From assembly GCA_947629875.1 (NCBI GenBank), contig CANRFK010000002.1:1-31303 (forward strand): a stretch of 31,303 bases of DNA, given 5' to 3'. Below the pieces are notes generated by a model. It had not been told where the DNA came from. It worked only from the letters and a program-made list of their open reading frames with translations, and searched no databases. The translations under genes were made by a program, and so were the position numbers. The DNA is from an uncultured Clostridia bacterium. Its GTDB lineage: Bacteria; Bacillota; Clostridia; Christensenellales; Borkfalkiaceae. Every line of letters begins with the position of its first letter. Position 1 is the stretch's first letter. This document shows positions 1 through 9,866 of the stretch, piece after piece.

Positions 1-1
1 A

Positions 2-169
2 CATGAGAGCTACCAAGCGAAACTCAAGGAACACAATATCATCCAAAGTATGTCGCGCAAGGGGAACTGCATGGATATTCTATGCCAACAAACTATTAAA
101 CATTTTGATAGCAGCTATCATTTTAACAAATATTTCGTGAAAGTGGGGGCATGTTATAATGTTAGATAG
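2..169 (+). pseudogene. IS3-family transposase remnant (3' part, broken)
   Basis: Frame 2 reads from the window edge to a TAG stop at 167-169. Its first 25 residues contain YQAKLKEHNIIQSMSRKGNC, which is the block before the last catalytic Glu of the DDE integrase domain in IS3/IS150-type transposases. The family normally continues D-N-A-x-x-E-x-F; here the match ends right after GNC-M-D at about base 76. The next 30 codons do not resemble a transposase, so the catalytic Glu and the C-terminus are missing. The element is therefore a dead fragment created by deletion or rearrangement. Its 5' part lies outside the window. It is the only plus-strand coding trace here. Confidence 0.75.
152..160 (+). 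promoter_or_regulatory. possible extended -10 promoter
   Basis: TGTTATAAT at 152-160 is a perfect extended -10 (TG-N-TATAAT). No good -35 lies 16-18 bases upstream. No gene follows on this strand; the next element is the hairpin at 221-260. It may be a chance AT-rich match in IS remnant DNA. Confidence 0.3.
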
Positions 170-220
170 AACCGAAGCCTGTTCTCATACCGAAACAGTT
201 CAAATGCGGGCGCCGACGCG

Positions 221-260
221 CCACGTAAAAAGGCACCCTGTTGGGTGCCTTTTTGCGTGG
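221..260 (-). terminator. terminator of the MoxR/VWA operon
   Basis: An 18-bp stem runs from CCACG (221-225) through AAAAAGGCACCC (227-238), loop TGTT, to GGGTGCCTTTTT (243-254) and CGTGG (256-260), with one T-G mismatch. The A/T arms give a T-tract in both directions, so it can end minus-strand transcripts leaving the VWA gene 135 bases away, and plus-strand ones as well. The core is almost the same as in the terminator at 8651-8677. Nothing else is recognisable at 261-394. Confidence 0.8.
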
Positions 261-394
261 CGGAAGGTGAGAATAGAAAGAAACTCCGCTTCGGGGATTC
301 GTCCTGTGCGCTCGTAGACGCACGCGTGCTTGTTGCGCTTTTCTTGCGAAAAGGTCTCCGCGCGCGGCGGCGCCCCTCTCTTCACAAGCGGGCT

Positions 395-3304
395 CTACGC
401 GTTTTTGCGGCGGAGGTTTGCCAAAAATTTCAATCCGCGGACGACGATCCCCGAGAAATACAGGACGATCGCGGCGATCAGAAGTCCCTGCCGCGGGTCG
501 TAATGGTGCGTGGTGAGCCCGTTTTCCGCAAATATCGTTTCGGCGTCATAGACAAATTTTTCGTCGATCTGTCCGTCCGTCTCTCTCGTCGAGAGTGCGG
601 CAAGGAGTTCGCGACCCGACGCATACGCATCCGCCGCCCCGTCGTATTCCTTCGAATAGGAGAACGTGCGGCGCAGCTCGACAAACTCGATGATCGCCTC
701 TTCCGGGACGTCGGACATGTTTTCGATCTTATCGCTCATGAAATCGAGATCTCTTTTGACTTTCAGAATTTGCACCGTATAGATGCCCGCTTCCGGGTTA
801 TCGAAGGTGAAGCGGTTTCCGCCCGCGGACAGGGCATTCAAATCGAATTTTTCGGGCGGCCCGGAGCCATCGGGAGCGGTGACGAAGGCGACGAGTTTTG
901 CGTTCCCCTCCTCTCTTTCGAAGCCGTAAACATCGACACGGGTCGTGAAATTGCGTTCGGAGAGGACGGGATCGATCTCCGTTTGCACGGGCGTTTCCAC
1001 ATTCCGTAGCAGGGACGAAACGATGTTGCCGATCAGCGTTCTGCCCGTCTCCTCCTCGAACAGCGCTTTCGACCAGACCCCTTCGAGGTCGATGAGGGCG
1101 CTTCCCACCCTGCCCTTTCCGAGCGTCCATTCCGCGTAGAGCGGGGAGCCTTCGGCGAGCAGCGGCACGACGACGCTTTCATCCACCTTTTTAAGGCTGG
1201 GGAAATAACCGCCGAGAGTGAGTTTTTCGAGGTCGAGGTTGGTGAGCCCGCCGAGAACCGCGGAGGAGAGTGCGCCGACCTGCGGGGTGAAGCTATCGTA
1301 GCCGACTGCGGCAAGTTCATCGAGGCGCATGTCCTCGCGGACGGCTCCGCGCCAGCCGGGATAGGTTTTGCGCTGAATGAGCACGTGGCTCCCGTTGCCA
1401 TATTCGGCGAGCGTTTGCATGTTCCCGATGTTGATCTCCCAGCCCTTGAAATCGTAGGAGTGGTTAAAATAACAGACTTCGCCGTCGATCACGCGGGACG
1501 ACAGGTAGTAGGTGACCACCGTGATGGTGATCCCCTGCCTTCCCGCCAATTCCATGATCGGCCCGTAGTCGGTGATGCGGTCGCCCGGGCCGCCGTCGGA
1601 GAGCAGGACGATATGCCTCCGCGCGACGTTATCGGGGGCGAGCAGGAGCATGTTCATCGCCTGTTGCAGGGCGGGCGCATATTTCGTGCTCGCATTGAAG
1701 TCATAAAAGTCTCTCCATTCATCCAATGACGCCATGAGCTCATCCTTGTGCGTCAGGGAGATGAGGGGCGAGGCCTCGGTATACGAATTTTGCAGCGTGA
1801 TGACGCCCGCATAATCCCGCGGTTCAAGCTCGTATTCGACAAAGTCCTCCGCCTCTTGGATCGCCGTTTCGAGGGGGCCGCTGGTGGACGCCATGGACGC
1901 CGAGACATCGAGCACGAATGCGACGGCGACGGGTGGTTTATAATCCTCGACGGTCACGGGGAGCATGGAAGCGAGGATGGAGCCTTTGAGCCCCTTCTCC
2001 GTATAACTGTGCCGCACGGGAACTTCGGTGGACGGGTCGCGGTATTTGGGTTCCGTCAAAATGTCGCCGCTTTCGTCCTTTTCAAACCCGCCGACGGTGA
2101 ACAATCCGCCGCCGAATTCATCGACATAGCGGTAGAGGGAGCTCTGGAATTCCTCCGCCATATCCTCCTGCGCGCCGTTATAAAGGACGATCTCGGCGTA
2201 AGCGGCAAGTTCCTCTGCCGTCATCTCCCCCGCCTCTTCCAAGGTCTTTGCCTCGACAATGAGCGAGCCCTCCTCCGCCGAGCCGTCGATCGCCGTGCGC
2301 AGAAGTTCGGATTCGTCCTCGTTCTTTTCGAGGATGAGGAGTTTATTGCTCTCCCTGACTTCGAAATAGGAGCATAAAAAGTTGTTCTCCGCCGTCTCCC
2401 CGCCCGTCGGTTGCAAGCGGAAGTAAAGTTCGTGGAACCCCGCAGCCGCGAAGGTGTGTTTTACCGTTATCTCCTGCGTTCCCGCCTTCAAAGCGACGCG
2501 GACGGAATCCGACGTCTCGTCCCCGAGTTCGTCCCTATCGGTATAGGTCAAAACCGTCTCGGCGGAGAACGAGCTCTTGACGGTCACGGTAAGCTCAACT
2601 TCCTTCCCCGCGAAGACGGACTGTGCGGGATACGCCACCCCGATCAGGGAGGAATCGGAGAGATAGTCGTCGGCGAAAAAGGAGGTCTCGATCTGCACCC
2701 CTTCCCGAACGAGCGCCTTCATCGCACCGATCGCATCCCCGTCCGTTTCCAACCCGTCGCTCAAAATGAGTACTTTTGCACGCATGGGGTCGGAAACGAG
2801 GGACGCGGAAGTGCGGTCTGGATCCCAGACGAGCCGAAGGGCGGAAGCGATGTCCGTCGCATCCCCTTCCACGCCTTCGGAAGATGCGGAAAGGTATTGC
2901 GCATACGCCGTTTCGGGATCGTGATCCCCCATGCCGAGGACGACTTTCGGACTATGGCCGAACAGGACGACGGAGATGCGGCAGCGCCCGCCGTTCGCCT
3001 CCATGACGTCGCGGACAAATCCGTCCATCTCCGCCCGCCGCCCCTCGGCAGTCTCCGAACCGTCCACGAGAATGACGAGCTCTTCGGGAATGTTCGCCTC
3101 GACATAGCTGATGCGGAAGCCCGAGAGCGCGACGATACAGCACGCCGCCGCCGCGCATTGCAGGATCGCGGAAAGGACGCGGTTCACCGTAATGCGGGAG
3201 CCCCTCCTCTTTCCGATGAAAAGGAGGGAAAAGATTACCGCAGACACGGGCAAAATCAAAAACAGCAGCCACGGGCTGACTGAAAACGTCACTTGCGCGT
3301 TCAT
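395..3304 (-). CDS. large membrane protein with two VWA domains
   Basis: 969 residues, last gene of the MoxR/VWA operon. Two N-terminal membrane helices (about 11-30 and 43-62) are followed by a first VWA-like domain (about 76-215). Its metal site is degenerate (D81-G-S-E-T, then D183 in LSDG). A region at about 320-455 resembles the glutamine-amidotransferase-like fold often inserted in such proteins. A second VWA domain (about 459-640) has a full MIDAS: DVSAS at 466-470, T540, D570. A final helix and the basic tail NLRRKNA close the protein. Most of it should face outside. VWA domains bind partner proteins through Mg2+; in these operons the MoxR ATPase is thought to act on them. The substrate is unknown. 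A strong AAAGGAGGG site precedes the ATG, 12 bases after the upstream stop. Confidence 0.85.
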   Translation of the reverse strand: MNAQVTFSVSPWLLFLILPVSAVIFSLLFIGKRRGSRITVNRVLSAILQCAAAACCIVALSGFRISYVEANIPEELVILVDGSETAEGRRAEMDGFVRDVMEANGGRCRISVVLFGHSPKVVLGMGDHDPETAYAQYLSASSEGVEGDATDIASALRLVWDPDRTSASLVSDPMRAKVLILSDGLETDGDAIGAMKALVREGVQIETSFFADDYLSDSSLIGVAYPAQSVFAGKEVELTVTVKSSFSAETVLTYTDRDELGDETSDSVRVALKAGTQEITVKHTFAAAGFHELYFRLQPTGGETAENNFLCSYFEVRESNKLLILEKNEDESELLRTAIDGSAEEGSLIVEAKTLEEAGEMTAEELAAYAEIVLYNGAQEDMAEEFQSSLYRYVDEFGGGLFTVGGFEKDESGDILTEPKYRDPSTEVPVRHSYTEKGLKGSILASMLPVTVEDYKPPVAVAFVLDVSASMASTSGPLETAIQEAEDFVEYELEPRDYAGVITLQNSYTEASPLISLTHKDELMASLDEWRDFYDFNASTKYAPALQQAMNMLLLAPDNVARRHIVLLSDGGPGDRITDYGPIMELAGRQGITITVVTYYLSSRVIDGEVCYFNHSYDFKGWEINIGNMQTLAEYGNGSHVLIQRKTYPGWRGAVREDMRLDELAAVGYDSFTPQVGALSSAVLGGLTNLDLEKLTLGGYFPSLKKVDESVVVPLLAEGSPLYAEWTLGKGRVGSALIDLEGVWSKALFEEETGRTLIGNIVSSLLRNVETPVQTEIDPVLSERNFTTRVDVYGFEREEGNAKLVAFVTAPDGSGPPEKFDLNALSAGGNRFTFDNPEAGIYTVQILKVKRDLDFMSDKIENMSDVPEEAIIEFVELRRTFSYSKEYDGAADAYASGRELLAALSTRETDGQIDEKFVYDAETIFAENGLTTHHYDPRQGLLIAAIVLYFSGIVVRGLKFLANLRRKNA

Positions 3305-3316
3305 TCTATCCCTCCT

Positions 3317-5293
3317 TTACAGAATGTATTTATATTGGATGCACCACTCGACCGCCATCAGCAGGAGTGCGGCAATGGCGAAGACCGGCAGGATATCCAT
3401 GCCGTTTTCGACCGTGAGTTCGCGGTTATCGAGGATCAGACGGAACGACCCGTTCTTGAAGAGCTCGCTCTCCGAAGCGGGCGCGTGGGCGTACGCCCAC
3501 CGTACTTCGTCCTCTTTTTCAAGCCCGAAGCGCGTCGTGAACGCATACGTTCCCGCTTCCGAAAAGGTGAACCCGGCGGGAAACTCCGAGAATGTCTCCG
3601 TCTTTCCGTCCTTCGAGACTTCGAGGGTCTCCCCCTTGCATGAGAGCTGCGCGCTCTCCCCGACGGTGAAATCGCTCTTTTGGAGGGTGAGCGGCAGGAA
3701 GTAATCGAGGAGGTTATAGAGAAAGATCTGGAACTGGTCGCCGTAAAAGTCGGACATGTTGATGCTGAACGGCAGAACGACGATCTTGGACGCCGGCTCG
3801 TTTTTGACGAGCATGACGGGATCGCCGCCGATCGTCAGCACGGGCTCGAAGAGCTCATCCCGGATATCCAGCCGTTTATACTCGGTGAGCCCTATCTTCG
3901 CGGGGGTCATGTACCGGAGAAGGGGATGATCGTACCCCTCGCAGGCGGTGAGCGCATCCAAAGACACCGTCTCCCTTACGGACAAGCCCGTAAGCGCGGC
4001 AAGCGTTTCGTCGGGGTCGACGAGGATGGACACGCCGTCCCGCGGGAGCCCCGACGCCAAGATCTCGGACGGGATGGTATGCTCGAAGATGTAAAAATCG
4101 TAGCCCGAACTTTCCGCCTTCATGCCTTGGTCGTGATAGACCTCCTGAAAGGTGACGGTGCGCTTTTCGCCCAAATTGTTCCCGAGGTTATTGAACCCGT
4201 ACTGCCAGAACACCTTGGGCGTCTTGCTCCAATACTCTGCGGCGACCCTATCCCTGATCCCGCCGTAGACGAGATATCTGTCGTCGTCGGGAATGGAATC
4301 GTTGAGGTCGGGAATACTGATCTCCACCTCGTCGAAGCGATCGAAGAACCAGTCCGCCTGCCCGCCGTACTCCTCGTTCGTCGCGGAGACGGTGACGCGC
4401 AAGGTTTGGCTCGCGGTCGTGCCTTCCCCCTCCACAGAAAAGGAGACAGGAACCTCGAGGTGAAGATCGCGAGGTCCCTGTCCGTTATCCGCGCCGCGGA
4501 TATCCATGGAGATATTGCGGCGGAGGGACACATCCCCGTACGCGCCGAGGACGAGTTCGAAAGCGTATTGGTTCTCCCGCCTGCCCACGGTACAGCCGAG
4601 AACGGCGACGTTGCGCTCGGCGGTCTTATCCGAGACGTCGACGACCTCGACCGCCGTGCCGAGGCTCCCGAATTTTTCGTCGGTGTAAAAGAATATCTTG
4701 GAATGCGGGTTATCTTCGAGGTGGCTCCCCGCGAGGGTCAACGCGGACACGGCATCCCCCTCCCCGAGAGTGCAGGAGAGCCCGTCGAGCATGGAAAAGA
4801 TCTCCGCTTTGTCGGCCTTTTTCCGGTCGGAAAAGAGATAGGTGGGCGTTCCGCCCGCAACGATCAGAGAGACCGTCCCCTCCGCGGTCTTGGAAAAGAG
4901 TTCGGAAATTTCCGACTTCGCCGCCGCGACTGCCCGCGAAAAGCGGGTCTCGCCGTCCTCCTCGCCTTCCGAAACCGTCCGCGCGCGCATGCTCGCAGAG
5001 GCATCGAGGACGATAACATATTCCGCGTCATCGAGAAGTGCCCTCCGCGAATACAGATGCGGCGCGGCAAGTCCCAATGAAAACGCCGCAAATACGAGCG
5101 CCTGCAAACAGAAAAGCAGGGCGTGATCGAAGGCGAGACGGCGCTTTTTTTCGTGCAAAAGAACACGCTTCCAGACGACCGTGCCCGAAACGACTTTTCT
5201 GCGGTATTGCGGCCTGAAAAGGTAGACGACGATCAGCGCCGCGATCGAGACGAGACCGAATAAGCCCAATGGCAAAAGCCAACGTAAAATCAA
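3317..5293 (-). CDS. BatA-like VWA membrane protein
   Basis: 658 residues. The N-terminus has the BatA/aerotolerance layout: helix 2-25, a short basic stretch, helix 56-77, then a VWA domain beginning at about 92 with the intact MIDAS sequence DASAS (97-101). A long extracytoplasmic part follows and a last helix lies near 632-652. Bacteroidetes BatA/BatB proteins and many MoxR-linked VWA proteins share this plan. It lies 29 bases after the InlB-repeat gene and 12 bases before the double-VWA gene, so the three are very probably co-translated products of one mRNA. Its role is likely as a membrane-bound partner in a MoxR-dependent assembly or folding machine; that is inferred from context only. 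Confidence 0.85.
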   Translation of the reverse strand: MILRWLLPLGLFGLVSIAALIVVYLFRPQYRRKVVSGTVVWKRVLLHEKKRRLAFDHALLFCLQALVFAAFSLGLAAPHLYSRRALLDDAEYVIVLDASASMRARTVSEGEEDGETRFSRAVAAAKSEISELFSKTAEGTVSLIVAGGTPTYLFSDRKKADKAEIFSMLDGLSCTLGEGDAVSALTLAGSHLEDNPHSKIFFYTDEKFGSLGTAVEVVDVSDKTAERNVAVLGCTVGRRENQYAFELVLGAYGDVSLRRNISMDIRGADNGQGPRDLHLEVPVSFSVEGEGTTASQTLRVTVSATNEEYGGQADWFFDRFDEVEISIPDLNDSIPDDDRYLVYGGIRDRVAAEYWSKTPKVFWQYGFNNLGNNLGEKRTVTFQEVYHDQGMKAESSGYDFYIFEHTIPSEILASGLPRDGVSILVDPDETLAALTGLSVRETVSLDALTACEGYDHPLLRYMTPAKIGLTEYKRLDIRDELFEPVLTIGGDPVMLVKNEPASKIVVLPFSINMSDFYGDQFQIFLYNLLDYFLPLTLQKSDFTVGESAQLSCKGETLEVSKDGKTETFSEFPAGFTFSEAGTYAFTTRFGLEKEDEVRWAYAHAPASESELFKNGSFRLILDNRELTVENGMDILPVFAIAALLLMAVEWCIQYKYIL

Positions 5294-5322
5294 AACTGTC
5301 CTTCCCTTCCGTCTGCCCCGTT

Positions 5323-6399
5323 TCAGGGTTTCAGCGTATCGTAATAGTCCCCGAGGATATCTTTGAGTTCATCGGGAATATCCCTGCCCGCAAGCTCCTT
5401 TTCGAGCGTTTCGCGGTCGAAATTATCCTTATAATCCTGCGTTCCGTCGATGACGTTGTTGTTCGCCGAACTCGCATCCGAGCCTCCGCCGGCGTTGCCT
5501 TCGCCCTCTTGGGAGCCCTCGCTCGGGGTCGGCTCCTGCGGATCTTTCTCCTCTTTATCCGGATCGTTCTTTTCGTGATCGCCCTTGTCGCTCTCTATAT
5601 CGCCGTCCACGTCCTCGTCTTCGGACGGGGGTTGGGACACCTTTTCAAACCGGGCATATACGACCAGATCGGCGCGGACGTTGACCTCGCTCCGCGGATT
5701 GTTTTGGTTGGCAAAGGGCACCGCATTTTCGTCCACCCACTCCGAAAAACGATAACCGTCTGCGGGAACGGCAGTCACTTCCTCGGTGAATCCGCCCTTT
5801 TTCACCTGCTGTTCGGTAAGACCCTCGATCGTGCCCGTGCCTTCCTCATACACCTTATAAATCACCGTGAACGTCGTTTCCGCGATGATCTCTTCTTCCG
5901 TCTCCTCCTCCGCTTCTTCCTGCGTTGCCGCCGCCGAGATCACCGAAGCCGTGGCCGTCCCCGCCGCAAACGCCGCGCCGAGCAGGAGAAGGAGCACGGC
6001 GGGCAGGGCGAGCGAGTATTTCAACCGCCCTTGGGGCACGGACGAGATCTTATGTACCGCATCCTGCCTTTGCAGCGCCGCCATGCCGGAGACATCCTCC
6101 CCGCATTCGTACATCGTGATCGCCCGCTCTTTCAGCCCGAGCGCATCCAACCGCTTTGCGACCGTCCTCTCGGTGGGGCGGAAACGCTTGACGTAGAGAA
6201 TGGGCAGCGCGATGGCGAATACCGCTGCGCCGGCCGCGCCCGAGACCCCGAAAATGACGGGAATGCCCGCCCTGCAAAGCCACGCGATGAGCACCGCGAT
6301 CCCGAATGCGAAAAGGGCGAAAATGAGCGCGACCGCCACGGCTTTACCGATGCCGATCCGCGCGAGCCGCTTTTTATATTTCTTGAATACGTCGTCCAT
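5323..6399 (-). CDS. membrane protein with InlB-type repeat, MoxR operon
   Basis: 358 residues. Two helices near 18-42 and 45-71, a cytoplasmic segment with a conserved-looking LDALGLKERAITMYE stretch (86-100), and a third helix at 129-152. The helices plus the LDALGLKxR stretch recall DUF4175-type proteins found in other MoxR operons; this is a weak resemblance. After a Glu-rich linker comes one InlB B-repeat-like module (about 176-253: TFTVIYKVYEEG, then GYRFSEW and VYARFEK). The tail is very acidic and low in complexity, ending in a short helical segment DRETLEKELAGRDIPDELK. The start is supported by GGGAGAAACGT-ATG. It lies 44 bases after the DUF58 gene. No enzymatic motif is visible. Confidence 0.75.
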   Translation of the reverse strand: MDDVFKKYKKRLARIGIGKAVAVALIFALFAFGIAVLIAWLCRAGIPVIFGVSGAAGAAVFAIALPILYVKRFRPTERTVAKRLDALGLKERAITMYECGEDVSGMAALQRQDAVHKISSVPQGRLKYSLALPAVLLLLLGAAFAAGTATASVISAAATQEEAEEETEEEIIAETTFTVIYKVYEEGTGTIEGLTEQQVKKGGFTEEVTAVPADGYRFSEWVDENAVPFANQNNPRSEVNVRADLVVYARFEKVSQPPSEDEDVDGDIESDKGDHEKNDPDKEEKDPQEPTPSEGSQEGEGNAGGGSDASSANNNVIDGTQDYKDNFDRETLEKELAGRDIPDELKDILGDYYDTLKP

Positions 6400-6443
6400 A
6401 CGTTTCTCCCGATTTTATAGGAATGGGGTCAAGAATTATTATG

Positions 6444-7336
6444 TTATCGCACCAAACCGAGGGTGGCGAGTTCGGAAAAAATCGCCTTCTCGATGGGGAT
6501 ATCCGTTCCGACGGAGAGGAATGCTGCGCCCTTTGAAGCGCAGAATCCGCTGATTTCACCGATATACGCCCGAAGCTCTTTTCTGTAGTGTTCGAGGGTC
6601 GGCCGCCCGATGCGGAGGTTGACGTTCCGATCGTCCCCCGCCCCGCTGCCTTCCGAATCCACGAGTTCCGTTCTCCCGACGAAGGACGGGGACATATCCT
6701 CTTTCGAAAGGATCTGGCAGGCGAGCACCTGCCGCTTTTTGTAGAGGAGATAATCGACTGCCTTTTGCCAGCGGTTCTCGTTGAGAAAGTCGGAGAGCAG
6801 GACGGACATGCCGTCGTTTGTGCCGTTATCGGGGATGCGCGGAACGACCTCCGCAAAATCCGCCGCGCCGCTGAAAGAGACCTTCTCTAACTCCCCGATC
6901 AGGGAGAAAAAGGCGTTCTTTCCGACGATCAGCCCGAACGGATCGAAGAAAGTCCCGTCCTTCAAAAAGATGATCGACAGCTTGTCGTTGTTCCGCACGG
7001 CGAGGAACCCGAGCGCCGCAGCAAACCCCAATGCGTATTCCGCTTTTTGGGGGTATAGCGCCATCGAAGCCGAACAGTCGACGAGAATGCGGACGTGCAT
7101 CTGCCGCTCGTCGGTGTACAGTTTGAGGAAATATTTTTTCAGCCGCGCGAACAGATTCCAATCTATCCGCCTGATATCATCCCCCAGCTCGTATTTCCGA
7201 TAATCGGCAAACTCGATCGTCTGGCCGTATCTCCGTATGGGGTGCTTGCCGCCGTAATAGCCCGAAAGGTCGGTTCGAAGATGCACGGACAGGGTTTCGA
7301 GACGGTCGAAAAATCCGTCGTTCAAAAACGATACCT

Positions 7337-7340
<4 letters not shown>
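6444..7340 (-). CDS. DUF58 family VWA-like protein
   Basis: 298 residues, the usual length. The DUF58 hallmark is present at 38-61: a Y-G-x-x-I-E-F segment, R-x-Y, then GDDIRRIDW. It is followed by a VWA-type metal site DCSASM (88-93). No membrane helix is evident. DUF58 proteins are almost always encoded next to a MoxR ATPase and are regarded as its soluble VWA partner. Here the ATG overlaps the moxR stop codon (ATGA, 7337-7340), which indicates translational coupling and near-equal synthesis of the two proteins. It retains all Ser and Asp residues expected for Mg2+ binding. Confidence 0.9.
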
Positions 7341-8455
<1,115 letters not shown>

Positions 8456-8522
8456 ACTCTCCTCCGCCCTAATTGCGGCATGTTCGCGCCGTTTTCAGAA
8501 TTTTCTTTTTGTTATGTCATTG

Positions 8523-8551
8523 ATTATAGCATAAATCCGATGGAACCGCAA
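8523..8551 (-). promoter_or_regulatory. promoter of the moxR operon
   Basis: On the minus strand, TTGCGG (8551-8546), a 17-base spacer and a perfect TATAAT (8528-8523). Transcription would start near 8516, giving a leader of about 60 bases before the moxR ATG. Confidence 0.75.
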
Positions 8552-8650
8552 GCGATTAAGGGGCAATTCCCGTGAAGGCCGAAGAAAATCGCCTTGAATA
8601 TGCCAAATATTTGCTTTGTTTTGCGCTATGGTTTTATGTCCTCTTCAAGC

Positions 8651-8677
8651 AAAAAGCACCCAACGGGGTGCCTTTTT
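8651..8677 (-). terminator. terminator after the minD/minE-like genes
   Basis: GCACCC (8656-8661), loop AACG, GGGTGC (8666-8671), flanked by five A and five T. On the minus strand the stem ends in TTTTT, 33 bases past the minE-like stop. It shares its core with the hairpin at 221-260. Confidence 0.85.
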
Positions 8678-8709
8678 CATGAAATATCTTGGAATGAGAC
8701 CGCGCGGGG

Positions 8710-8946
8710 TCATTTCAGCGCGGTGAAGTTTTTGACGCGGGCGGCACGGAAGGTCAGGGAGACGCCGAAGCCGTCGCGGTCGCGCCCGACGGTGAGGACG
8801 GGTTCCCCCTCCACATCGAAATATTCCCCTGCGACACGGCCGAAATCGCGTACCGCCGCCGCCCTGCTCTCATCGTTCATGTCCTCTTTATCTTGGTCGA
8901 GGAGCCGCGCAATGCGCTTTCTCTCCTCAAACAGGCGTTCCCTCAT
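8710..8946 (-). CDS. short MinE-like protein next to MinD
   Basis: 78 residues. The start chosen is the ATG that overlaps the minD stop (ATGA, 8943-8946); a longer frame beginning at 8988 would run far into minD. The layout resembles MinE: a helical stretch FEERKRIARLLDQDKED where MinE has its MinD-binding helix, then a segment corresponding to the topological-specificity domain ending in VLTVGRDRDGFGVSLTF. Identity to known MinE is low and the usual N-terminal membrane-targeting segment is absent. MinE makes MinD let go of the membrane and so places the division site. The position directly behind minD is the best support. It could instead be another small MinD partner. Confidence 0.6.
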   Translation of the reverse strand: MRERLFEERKRIARLLDQDKEDMNDESRAAAVRDFGRVAGEYFDVEGEPVLTVGRDRDGFGVSLTFRAARVKNFTALK

Positions 8947-9704
8947 CGCTTGCCCTCCCCTCTCCGTCCGCGGCGGAGCGAACTCCAAAAGCCGCCCCTT
9001 TCCTCCTCCGCGGGTCTGCCGTAGGCGTAGTGGTCGGCAAGGCCGCGGAAGGCGCGCGAACGCCCCATCACATTCTCCAAGAACAGTTTATCCTCCTCGG
9101 GAATGACGGCGACGAGCGGGATCCCCAGCGCCGTTTCGATCTCCTTCGGTTGTAAAATTTCGCCCCGCCGCACAAAATCTCTGCGCACGAGATTGACGGC
9201 GAGCCCCACGCTCTTGAAGCGGTAGCATTTGAGAATGCCCGCGACCCTGTCGGCGTCGCGCATGGCGGAGATGTGCGGTGTGGTGACGAGAAGCGCCTCC
9301 TCGGCACAGGACGCGGCGCGGTGGAAGCCCTCCTCGATGCCCGCGGGCGAATCGATGAGGATGAAGTCGAACTGCGGGGCGACGGCATCCAAAATCAGCC
9401 GCACCGCCTGCGGGGAGATGTAGCGTTCGGAGACGCGGTTGCTCGCCAGACAGTACAGCGTGGGGTACTGCGGGTGCTGCACGAGCGCCTGTTTGGGGCG
9501 GCATCTGCCCTCCACGGCATCGACGACGTCGTAGAGGGCGAGGTGCTCCACGCCGAGCACGACGTCCACATTGTTGAGCCCGAAGTCGAGGTCGCAAACG
9601 GCGACGCGGAAGCCCCGCTTTGCGAGCTGTACGGCGAGGTTACAGCAGACCGTCGTCTTGCCGACGCCGCCCTTCCCCGAAGTTACCACGATCTTCCTCG
9701 CCAT
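8943..9704 (-). CDS. minD: septum site-determining ATPase MinD
   Basis: 253 residues. Deviant Walker A KGGVGKTT near the start (11-18), the DLDFGLNNVDVVLG switch region, and the family segments VEGRCRPKQAL, FILIDSPAGIEEGF and VTTPHISAMRDADRV are all present. MinD binds the membrane as an ATP dimer and keeps division away from wrong sites. The C-terminus (FWSSLRRGRRGEGKR) is aromatic then strongly basic, so it may serve as the membrane-targeting helix, although it is less amphipathic than usual. No minC lies in this window. A GGAGGG site precedes the ATG. The gene is coupled to the minE-like gene by a four-base overlap. Confidence 0.92.
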   Translation of the reverse strand: MARKIVVTSGKGGVGKTTVCCNLAVQLAKRGFRVAVCDLDFGLNNVDVVLGVEHLALYDVVDAVEGRCRPKQALVQHPQYPTLYCLASNRVSERYISPQAVRLILDAVAPQFDFILIDSPAGIEEGFHRAASCAEEALLVTTPHISAMRDADRVAGILKCYRFKSVGLAVNLVRRDFVRRGEILQPKEIETALGIPLVAVIPEEDKLFLENVMGRSRAFRGLADHYAYGRPAEEERGGFWSSLRRGRRGEGKR

Positions 9705-9728
9705 GCCGCCCTCCGCGCGTTTTTGAAA

Positions 9729-9737
9729 ATCATAACA
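9729..9737 (-). promoter_or_regulatory. possible extended -10 promoter for minD
   Basis: TGTTATGAT on the minus strand (9737-9729) is an extended -10. No convincing -35 is found 16-18 bases upstream. It lies 25 bases before the minD start and after the upstream terminator, as a minD promoter should. Confidence 0.4.
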
Positions 9738-9817
9738 CGGAGAAGCGTGCGCATTGCGGGAAAGTCTGTCGGATCGTGCAAGAAAAAGAAAAAAATAAAT
9801 TTTGGCATATAAATGCG

Positions 9818-9847
9818 AAAACGCGCCGGGGCAAACGCCCCGACGCG
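9818..9847 (-). terminator. terminator after the SipW-dependent protein gene
   Basis: An 11-bp GC-rich stem (9822-9832 with 9837-9847, one G-T wobble on the minus strand), loop GTTT, followed by TTTT at 9821-9818. It lies 19 bases past the stop codon. Confidence 0.8.
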
Positions 9848-9866
9848 CCGTGAATGATGCCGCGCT

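Noticed and set aside
200..1009. Frames at 200-385 (minus) and 245-1009 (plus)
   Set aside because: The first spans the terminator and the second is mostly antisense to the double-VWA gene; neither has a ribosome site.
8947..8988. Longer N-terminus for the MinE-like protein
   Set aside because: It would overlap minD by over 40 bases, while the ATGA overlap gives a natural coupled start.
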